Positions 57,622 through 64,000 of a stretch of DNA of 64,000 nucleotides are shown here, piece by piece. Source of the DNA: Candidatus Allofournierella merdavium (GTDB taxonomy: Bacteria > Bacillota > Clostridia > Oscillospirales > Ruminococcaceae). The DNA lies in contig DWYI01000033.1 of assembly GCA_019118765.1 (NCBI GenBank), positions 1 to 64,000 on the forward strand, given 5' to 3'. The notes below the pieces were generated by a model. The model worked only from the letters and a program-made list of their open reading frames with translations. It searched no databases and was not told the DNA's origin. How positions within the stretch are numbered: the first letter of the stretch is position 1; each line of letters begins with the position of its first letter. Both the position numbers and the translations under genes were made by a program.

Positions 57622-58227
57622 ATGACGACCATGGTGACGCTGTTGCCCTCCATGGTGGTCATGATGACATCCTTCACACGATACGTCATCTCCTTTTCCT
57701 TCCTGCGCTCGGCCATAGGCCTGCAGCAGAACCCGCCCAACATGGTGCTGGTGGGCATGGCGCTGTTTTTGACCCTGTTTACCATGTCGCCCACCATCAG
57801 CGAGATCCAGACCACCGCCTATGAACCGTACATGGCGGAGGAGATCACCCAGGACGAGTTTTTCGCCCGGGCCCAGATCCCTCTGAAGGAGTTTATGGCG
57901 CGCAACACCGAGGCCAGTTCGCTGGATATGTTCTGCCAGCTGGCCGGGGAGCAGCCGCCGGAAGACGCGCAGGAGGTGGAGGATCTGGCGCTGACCACGC
58001 TGGTGCCGGCGTTCATGACGTCGGAACTGAAGCGGGCCTTCCTGATCGGGTTTTATCTTTACATCCCCTTTTTGCTGATCGACGTGGTGGTCTCCTCGGC
58101 GCTGATGTCCATGGGCATGATCATGCTGCCGCCGTCCATGATCTCCATGCCGTTCAAACTTCTCCTGTTCATCACTTTGGATGGCTGGCAGCTGCTGTTC
58201 TCCACGCTGGTGCAGGGGTTCAATTAG
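57622..58227 (+). CDS. fliP: Flagellar export gate protein FliP (start uncertain)
   Basis: The first ATG gives 201 residues beginning MTTMVTLLPSMVVMMTSFTR, with the strongly conserved FLRSAIGLQQNPPNMVLVGMALFLTLF and C-terminal helices. However, the same frame continues upstream of 57622 with DALINVNGENVQTLQILF, which matches the conserved FliP N-terminus. No ATG, GTG or TTG is available there; only CTG (57574) or ACG (57565) follow the GGGGGG SD-like run. The true protein is probably about 217-220 residues with a rare start or a sequence error. It forms the export channel with FliQ and FliR. Confidence 0.93.
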   Translation: MTTMVTLLPSMVVMMTSFTRYVISFSFLRSAIGLQQNPPNMVLVGMALFLTLFTMSPTISEIQTTAYEPYMAEEITQDEFFARAQIPLKEFMARNTEASSLDMFCQLAGEQPPEDAQEVEDLALTTLVPAFMTSELKRAFLIGFYLYIPFLLIDVVVSSALMSMGMIMLPPSMISMPFKLLLFITLDGWQLLFSTLVQGFN

Positions 58228-58249
58228 AAAGCAAAGGAGGGAGACGCGG

Positions 58250-58495
58250 ATGCAGCCTGTGGATATCCTGCGTGAAGGTGTTGGCGTGGCGCTGAAACTC
58301 GGCGCGCCCATGCTGATCCTGAGCATGCTTGTGGGCATTTTGGTGGCCATTTTCCAGGCGGTGACGCAGATCCACGAACAGTCCCTCTCCTTTATCCTGA
58401 AACTGATCGTGGTGGTCCTGATCCTGCTGGTGGGCGGCGGCTGGATGCTGGAAGTTCTCCAGGATTATTCCCGCTATCTGTTCACACTGATGTGA
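58250..58495 (+). CDS. fliQ: Flagellar export gate protein FliQ
   Basis: This 81-residue protein has two membrane helices (LGAPMLILSMLVGILVAIFQAVTQIHEQSLSF and ILKLIVVVLILLVGGGWML in parts). It is typical FliQ, slightly short. SD is AAAGGAGGGA. Confidence 0.95.
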   Translation: MQPVDILREGVGVALKLGAPMLILSMLVGILVAIFQAVTQIHEQSLSFILKLIVVVLILLVGGGWMLEVLQDYSRYLFTLM

Positions 58496-58505
58496 GGGTG
58501 CGGGG

Positions 58506-59276
58506 ATGGACTGGTCGCAACTGTATCTTTACACGCTGATTTTTATGCGCACCAGCGGCTTTGTGCTGCTGAATCCGCTGTTGGGCCGGACCAGCCTGCC
58601 CAACCTGGTGCGGGCGGGCGTGGCCATGGTCCTCTCGATCTTTTTGTTCGGGGTGGTCGACCAGGCGCCCGCCGTGCCCGCGAATGTGCTGGAGTTCATG
58701 CTCCGGCTGCTGCTGGAACTGGGCGTGGGCTTTGTGCTCGGCTTTGTGATGCAGCTGTTTTTCATGGTCATCGAGGTGGGCGGCGAGGTCATCGACGGCC
58801 AGATGGGCCTGACCATGGCCCAGGTCTACGACTCCAGCAGCCAGGTGAACATGACGGTCACGGCCGCGCTGCTCAACGTGCTCATGGTCCTGACCTTTTT
58901 CGCGGAGAACGGCCATTACACCATGCTGCGCATCTTCCTGTCCTCCCAGCAGGTTGTGCCCTATGGCCAGGTGATGCTGGGGCAGCAGGCCGCTTCAGGC
59001 GTGACGGAGGTGTTCCTCTCCTGCATGATGCTGGCCGTCAAGCTGTCGCTGCCGATCCTGGCGGCGGAACTGCTGGGCGAACTGGGCATGGGCATCCTGA
59101 TGAAAGCCATCCCCCAGATCAACGCCTTTGTGATCAACATCGAGTTGAAGGTCATCATCGGCCTGGTCCTGTTCTTTTTGTTTCTCACTCCCATCAGCGA
59201 ATTTTTGCTGGGCGTTGAGTCGGAGATGCTCAGGACCATGAGCCGTGTCCTGACGATGACCGTCGCTCCGGGATAG
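58506..59276 (+). CDS. fliR: Flagellar export gate protein FliR
   Basis: This 256-residue FliR has six membrane helices and family motifs TSGFVLLNPLLGRTSLPNLVRAGVA, GFVLGFVMQLFFMVIEVGGEVIDGQMG and LGELGMGILMKAIPQIN in parts. It completes the export gate with FliP and FliQ. Confidence 0.95.
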   Translation: MDWSQLYLYTLIFMRTSGFVLLNPLLGRTSLPNLVRAGVAMVLSIFLFGVVDQAPAVPANVLEFMLRLLLELGVGFVLGFVMQLFFMVIEVGGEVIDGQMGLTMAQVYDSSSQVNMTVTAALLNVLMVLTFFAENGHYTMLRIFLSSQQVVPYGQVMLGQQAASGVTEVFLSCMMLAVKLSLPILAAELLGELGMGILMKAIPQINAFVINIELKVIIGLVLFFLFLTPISEFLLGVESEMLRTMSRVLTMTVAPG

Positions 59277-59296
59277 CCGGCAGGAGGTGAGGCAGG

Positions 59297-60370
59297 GTGG
59301 CTGACGGACAGAAGACTGAAAAAGCAACACCGAAACGCCGGGAAGACGAGCGAAAAAAAGGCAACATCTTCTTCAGCAACGACGCGGTGTCGGTGGCAGT
59401 GCTGTTGTCCGGCCTGGTCACGCTGTTCCTTCTGGCGGCAAACGCCGGCACAAGCATCCAGCGCTTTCTGCGCTGGTGCATCGGGCTGGCGCTGAGCCAG
59501 CAGACGCTGCCCACGCAGGGCGACCTGCAGGAACTGCTGATCCAATTCCTCAAGGCCTTTGCGCTGGCGGCGGGCCCCCTGCTGGCGATCACGGTGGTGG
59601 CGGGCATCGCGGCCACCTTCTTCCAGACGAAAATGCTGGTTTCGGGCGAGTCGCTGCGGCCCAAATTCAGCCGGATGAACCCTTTGCAGGGGCTCAAGCG
59701 GCTGCTCTCGCTGCGCAGCCTGGTGGAGGCGCTGAAAGGTACCCTGAAGATCGGCGTGCTCCTGTACATCATCTATCACTTTCTGGCAGGCGTGATAAAC
59801 GCCTTTTCCAAATATCTCTTCACCGATATCGGCACCGCCTGCGCTCATCTTCTGGACCTGGGGTTTCAGATGTCCATGCAGATCGCAGTGGCGTTCGTGG
59901 TGCTGGCCGGCGCGGATATCTTTTACCAGTGGTGGGACTATGAGCGCCAGATCCGGATGTCCAAGCAGGAGATCAAGGAAGAGTACAAGCAGATGGAGGG
60001 CGATCCCCAGGTCAAAAGCAAGATCAAGGAGATCCAGCGCAAGATCGCCCAGTCGCGCATGATGCAAAAGGTGCCTCAGGCGGATGTGGTCATCCGAAAC
60101 CCCACCCACTTCGCCGTGGCCCTGCGCTACAAGCCGGACCGGGACGCCGCGCCGGTGGTGCTGGCCAAGGGGCAGGATCATCTGGCGCTGCGCATCGTGC
60201 AGCTGGCGGAGGAAAACGGCGTGGCCGTGGTGGAGAATGTGCCCCTGGCCCGCGCGCTGTACGCCACCGCCGAACTGGACCGGGAGATCCCGCCGGAACT
60301 GTACGGCGCCGTGGCCGAGGTGCTGGTATACATCTACCGTATGAACGAGGGCGCCGCCGGCGGCAGTTAA
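59297..60370 (+). CDS. flhB: Flagellar export apparatus protein FlhB
   Basis: This 357-residue protein starts with GTG (ADGQKTEKATPKRREDERKKGN) and has four membrane helices. The C-domain carries the self-cleavage motif NPTH (VVIRNPTHFAVALRY) used in switching from hook to filament export. An extra FlhB-tail homologue (flhX) lies at 41.1 kb. Confidence 0.96.
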   Translation: MADGQKTEKATPKRREDERKKGNIFFSNDAVSVAVLLSGLVTLFLLAANAGTSIQRFLRWCIGLALSQQTLPTQGDLQELLIQFLKAFALAAGPLLAITVVAGIAATFFQTKMLVSGESLRPKFSRMNPLQGLKRLLSLRSLVEALKGTLKIGVLLYIIYHFLAGVINAFSKYLFTDIGTACAHLLDLGFQMSMQIAVAFVVLAGADIFYQWWDYERQIRMSKQEIKEEYKQMEGDPQVKSKIKEIQRKIAQSRMMQKVPQADVVIRNPTHFAVALRYKPDRDAAPVVLAKGQDHLALRIVQLAEENGVAVVENVPLARALYATAELDREIPPELYGAVAEVLVYIYRMNEGAAGGS

Positions 60371-60395
60371 GAGAAAGCGAGCAGCAAGGTACGTT

Positions 60396-62483
60396 ATGAA
60401 GCGAATTTTCGACAATGCCATATCCCTGATGGTAGTGGTCATCGTTCTGTTTCTGGTGATCCCGCTGTCGGCGCCCGTGCTGGACGTGTTGATCGTGGTC
60501 AACATCTCCCTGTCCATCATGATCCTGATGATCACGATGAGCATCTCGGAGGCGCTGGAGTTTTCCATCTTTCCCTCACTGCTGTTGGTGACAACGCTGT
60601 TCCGACTGGGATTGAACGTGTCCTCCACCCGCCTGATCCTGCGGGACGGCGGCCAGGCGGGCGTGGTCATCAGCGCGTTCGGCCAGCTCATCACCCAGGG
60701 CAACATCGTCATCGGCGTGCTGATCTTCCTCATCATCGTGCTGGTGCAGTTCATCGTTATCACCAAAGGCGCCGAGCGCGTGTCGGAGGTGGCCGCCCGC
60801 TTCACCCTGGACGCCATGCCCGGCAAACAGATGGCCATCGACGCGGATCTGAGTTCCGGCCTGATCGATGAAAAAGAGGCGCGGCTGCGCCGCTACAAGA
60901 TCCAGAAGGAGGCGGACTTCTACGGCGCCATGGACGGCGCCACCAAGATCGTCAAGGGCGACGCCATCATGTCGCTGATCATCACCGCCATCAACTTTGT
61001 GGCCGGCCTCATCATCGGCGTGGTCCAGGGCGGCGGCGACATCCAGACGGTGCTGAACGTCTACTCCATCGCCACCATCGGCGACGGCCTGGTCTCCCAG
61101 CTGCCCGCGCTGATGATCTCCACCGCCACCGGCATGATCGTCACCCGCTCGGTGTCCGACGGCAGCCTGAACACCGACGTCATCAGCCAGTTCAGGGCGC
61201 AGCCCCGGGCCATCCTGGCCACCGGCGTGATCCTGCTGCTGCTGGCGTTGTTCCCCGGCACCCCCACGCTGCCCCTTCTGCTGGTGGGCGTGGGCCTGGC
61301 CGCCGGCGGTCTGTACGGGGAGCGGTCGCTGGAGAAGGAAAGGGCACAGCAGCCCGCGCCGGAGGCGCCCGCGGAACCCGCGCCGGAATCCCCGGCCGCG
61401 GGCGAGGCGGAGTATTTCAAGGACATCAACAACGTTTACTCGCTGCTCACGGTGGAGCCCATCGAGATGGAATTCGGCTACAGCCTGATCCCCCTGGTGG
61501 ACGAAGCCAGCGGCGGCAAACTCATCAGCCGCATCGTCATCTTCCGCCGCCAGTACGCGCAGGATATGGGCTTTGTGATCCCGTCCATCCGCCTGCACGA
61601 CGGCGCGGGGCTGGGCACCAACCAGTACATCATCCGCATCCGCGGTGAGGAGGTGGCCCGGGGCGAGGTGCTGGTGGATTACTACCTGGCCCTGGAGCCG
61701 GCAAACCCCACCAGCCAGATCGACGGCATCGAGGCCATCGAGCCGGCCTATGGCATCCCCTCCCGGTGGATCCTGCCGGAGAACAAGGAGATGGCGGAGA
61801 TCTACGGCTACACCGTGATCACGCCGCTCACCGTGATGCTCACCCACCTGTCCGAGACCATCAAGAAGCACGCCTACGAACTGCTGGGCCGCACCGAGGT
61901 CATGCAGCTGGTGGAGCATCTGAAAAAGACCGACCCGGACCTGGTGGCGGACGCCATCCCCAACATTATCACCTACGCGGGGCTGGAAAAGGTGCTGCGG
62001 AATCTGCTCAAGGAGGGGATCCCCATCCGGGATCTGGGCCTGATCCTGGAGGCGATCGTGGATACCGGGCCCAATATCCGGGACATCGACCTCATCACCG
62101 AGCAGGTGCGCGCCCGGCTGAGCCGCACCATCAGCCGCCGCTTCTGCGAGAACGGGCAGCTGCGGGTGGTGACGCTGGACGCCGAGGTGGAGAAGAAGAT
62201 CCTGGCGGCGCTCACCAAGAGCGATCAGGGCGTTTACCTGGCGCTGGGGCCGGACGTGATGCAGCAGGTCATGACCCAACTGGGCGAGCTGCGCAAAAAG
62301 TTCCAGGAACTGTCCCAGACGCCGGTGGTGCTCACCAGCCAGGTCATCCGGATCTATCTGAGCCGGCTGATCGCCCAGTTCTATCCGGACATCTATGTGC
62401 TGTCCTTCAACGAGATCACCAGCAACATCCAGATCCAGGCGATCGGGAACATCACCCTGCAGCCCCAGACGGCGCAGGTATAA
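60396..62483 (+). CDS. flhA: Flagellar export apparatus protein FlhA
   Basis: This 695-residue FlhA has eight membrane helices in the first 320 residues, including the FHIPEP-type conserved loop (AARFTLDAMPGKQMAIDADLSSGLIDEKEA). The large cytoplasmic domain docks chaperone-substrate pairs. An Ala/Pro/Glu linker near 310-335 links the two. The next gene is sigD, with no flhF or flhG between. Confidence 0.97.
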   Translation: MKRIFDNAISLMVVVIVLFLVIPLSAPVLDVLIVVNISLSIMILMITMSISEALEFSIFPSLLLVTTLFRLGLNVSSTRLILRDGGQAGVVISAFGQLITQGNIVIGVLIFLIIVLVQFIVITKGAERVSEVAARFTLDAMPGKQMAIDADLSSGLIDEKEARLRRYKIQKEADFYGAMDGATKIVKGDAIMSLIITAINFVAGLIIGVVQGGGDIQTVLNVYSIATIGDGLVSQLPALMISTATGMIVTRSVSDGSLNTDVISQFRAQPRAILATGVILLLLALFPGTPTLPLLLVGVGLAAGGLYGERSLEKERAQQPAPEAPAEPAPESPAAGEAEYFKDINNVYSLLTVEPIEMEFGYSLIPLVDEASGGKLISRIVIFRRQYAQDMGFVIPSIRLHDGAGLGTNQYIIRIRGEEVARGEVLVDYYLALEPANPTSQIDGIEAIEPAYGIPSRWILPENKEMAEIYGYTVITPLTVMLTHLSETIKKHAYELLGRTEVMQLVEHLKKTDPDLVADAIPNIITYAGLEKVLRNLLKEGIPIRDLGLILEAIVDTGPNIRDIDLITEQVRARLSRTISRRFCENGQLRVVTLDAEVEKKILAALTKSDQGVYLALGPDVMQQVMTQLGELRKKFQELSQTPVVLTSQVIRIYLSRLIAQFYPDIYVLSFNEITSNIQIQAIGNITLQPQTAQV

Positions 62484-62501
62484 AAAGGAGGCGGGAGACC
62501 C

Positions 62502-63326
62502 ATGGAAGAGACCCGGACGGCAACGGCTGTGCGCGACGGTTCACCGTCTCCCGCCGACCGCGAACAGGCGGAAAAGCTGGATGACCGCCAGCTGCTTTTG
62601 TTGTACCGCCAGACGGGCGACCAGGAACTGAAATGGATGCTGGCCATGCGCTATACGCCTCTGGTGCGGCGCATCGCGCTGCGGGCAAGCGGCCTGTACA
62701 GCAGTTTCGCCCAGCTGGACGACATCATCCAGGAAGGCCTTTTGGTGCTGCTCAACGCGGTGGATAAGTTCGACCCGGACAAGAACGTGAAGTTCGAGAC
62801 CTTTGTCTCCGCCCGGCTGCGGGGCATGATCGTCGACCTGGCCCGCCGGCAGGACTGGCTGCCCCGGCAGGTGCGGCAGAAATCGGTGCGGCTGAACCGG
62901 GCAATCGACGAGCTGGCGATCCAGCTGGGGCGGATGCCCAGGAGCGATGAGGTGGCCCAGCACCTCGGCCTCACCCGGGAACAGTACGACGCGCTGCTCT
63001 CCGAGACGGCGGTGTCCAGCCTGGTCTCCTTCGAGGCTGTGCTGGACAGCTGCGGCAACGGGAGCGAGAAATTCCTGCCGCCCGGGGAGCAGCAGAGCAG
63101 CACCGAGGAGGAGTTCCAGGAGCGGGAACTCCATCAGGTGCTGGAACAGGGCATCGCCTCCCTGCGGGACAATGAAAAAATGGTCCTGTCGCTCTATTAT
63201 GAAAAGGAACTGAACATGAAGGAGATCGCGCAGGTGCTGGGGGTCAGCGCCGCCCGTGTCTCTCAGATCCACAGCCGGGCACTGCAGCGCCTGCGGGTCT
63301 ACATGAAACAGTATGTGCAGGCATGA
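62502..63326 (+). CDS. sigD: RNA polymerase sigma factor for flagellar operons (SigD/FliA)
   Basis: This 274-residue sigma-28 family factor has region 2 (YTPLVRRIALRASGLYSSFAQLDDIIQEGLLVLLNAVDKFDP in parts), GRMPRSDEVAQHLGLTREQYD in region 3, and region 4 (LYYEKELNMKEIAQVLGVSAARVSQIHSRALQRLR). It should read the GCCGATAT-type promoters noted here and is held by FlgM. It ends the export-gate run of the operon. Confidence 0.96.
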   Translation: MEETRTATAVRDGSPSPADREQAEKLDDRQLLLLYRQTGDQELKWMLAMRYTPLVRRIALRASGLYSSFAQLDDIIQEGLLVLLNAVDKFDPDKNVKFETFVSARLRGMIVDLARRQDWLPRQVRQKSVRLNRAIDELAIQLGRMPRSDEVAQHLGLTREQYDALLSETAVSSLVSFEAVLDSCGNGSEKFLPPGEQQSSTEEEFQERELHQVLEQGIASLRDNEKMVLSLYYEKELNMKEIAQVLGVSAARVSQIHSRALQRLRVYMKQYVQA

Positions 63327-63351
63327 TACGCCGGAAAGAAGGAATGGGTTA

Positions 63352-64000
63352 TGACCAAGGGATTTTATCAGTTGACTTCCGGGATGCTGTCCCAGGGCAG
63401 GCGGCTGGACGTGGTGAGCAACAACATGACCAATCTGAGCACCGCCGGCTACAAGGCCGAGACCTACACCGACCGCACCTTTGAGGAGGTGCTCATCAGC
63501 CGGGTGGGCAACAAGGACAAGAGCGGCGCCACCGTGATCGGCGGCGAGAGTTACATCCTCGCCCCGGATCAGCTGTATGTGAACTACACCCAGGGCTCCA
63601 TGAAGGAGACCGGCCTGTCGCTGGACTTTGCCATCCTGGGCGACGGGTTCTTTGCCATCCAGACCGACAACGGCGTGGAATACACCCGGTCGGGCAGCTT
63701 CTGCCTGGACAACGCGGGCCGGCTGTACCTGGAAGGGCACGGGCTGGTGCTGGGGGCCAACGGCCAGCCCATCACCCTCGCCACCGACCAGATCCAGGTG
63801 GACGGCAGCGGCAACATCTACACCCAGGACGGCGCCTTTCAGGGGCAGCTGGGTGTTTACACCTTTGCGGACAACGCCCAGCTGGAGAAGGGCACCAGCG
63901 GCCTGTTCCTGGCCGGCGGCCAGGCGGCGCAGGTGCAGGCGCAGCCCCGGGTGGCCTGGAAGTATGTGGAGGAGTCCAACGTGGACATGATCCAGGAGAT
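63352..64000 (+). CDS. flgF: Flagellar basal-body rod protein FlgF/FlgG-type, N-terminal part (cut by window end)
   Basis: At least 216 residues are visible, open to the window end. They begin MTKGFYQLTSGMLSQGRRLD, VVSNNMTNLSTAGYKAETY, then the LDFAILGDGFFAIQTDNGVEYTRSG motif of rod proteins. In Firmicutes a flgF-flgG pair follows sigD, and this first copy is the likely flgF (FlhO). SD AAGGA lies 7 nt before the ATG. C-terminus not seen. Confidence 0.9.

Overview
The window is a GC-rich stretch from a motile, Gram-positive-type anaerobe. The flagellar gene order (flgB-flgC-fliE-fliF-...-sigD), FliY in place of a separate FliN, the fliW-csrA pair, and yviE, swrD and flhX homologues all point to Clostridia. 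The GC content, gut-anaerobe-style redox genes and Ala/Pro-rich linkers suggest an Oscillospirales/Ruminococcaceae-like lineage. That placement is an inference, since no rRNA gene is present. No insertion sequence, prophage, tRNA, rRNA or CRISPR array was seen. 

Bases 1-9.1 kb are metabolic and accessory: the start of a MATE exporter; a Crp/Fnr regulator divergent from a ferredoxin-cupin pair; a LysR regulator divergent from a redox operon (small helical protein, iron-dependent alcohol dehydrogenase, CMD-cupin fusion, flavodoxin-like reductase, cyclophilin-like lipoprotein) followed by TspO; a cobalamin adenosyltransferase; and a response regulator with a degenerate HD-GYP output domain. 

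Bases 9.2-39.5 kb hold the late (sigma-28-type) motility genes. They are flgM-flgN-flgK-flgL-yviE-fliW-csrA (minus), a bacteriohemerythrin (plus), two chemoreceptors, and a seven-gene minus-strand operon: fliD-fliS-fliT-like, FtsE-like ATPase, chemoreceptor, FtsA-like actin homologue, lipoprotein. These are followed by a plus-strand pair (ParA-type ATPase plus a repeat-linker ComFB protein), flagellin fliC, two flagellin-modification candidates (glycosyltransferase-FkbM fusion and a zinc-ribbon methyltransferase), and cheA-cheW-cheR-cheB (minus). Matches to a (TAAA)-N15-(GCCGATAT)-like promoter precede flgM, hemerythrin, fliD, fliC and cheA. 

Bases 39.6-64 kb hold the early genes on the plus strand: a ylqG-like gene, flhX, a PilZ protein, then after a 470-bp regulatory region the master operon flgB-flgC-fliE-fliF-fliG-fliH-fliI-fliJ-fliK-flgD-TIGR02530-flgE-swrD-motA-motB-fliM-fliY-cheY-fliO-fliP-fliQ-fliR-flhB-flhA-sigD-(flgF, cut by the window end). 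SigD from the end of this operon would switch on the sigma-28 units, and FlgM would hold it back until the hook is complete. CsrA/FliW would gate flagellin translation through a GGA hairpin in the fliC leader. 

The two most interesting candidates for undescribed biology are the ParA + ComFB-linker pair next to fliC, and the FtsA-like/FtsE-like/lipoprotein/chemoreceptor module inside the fliD operon. Both look like cell-positioning or envelope-linked systems recruited to motility, in a window where flhF and flhG are absent from their usual place between flhA and sigD.
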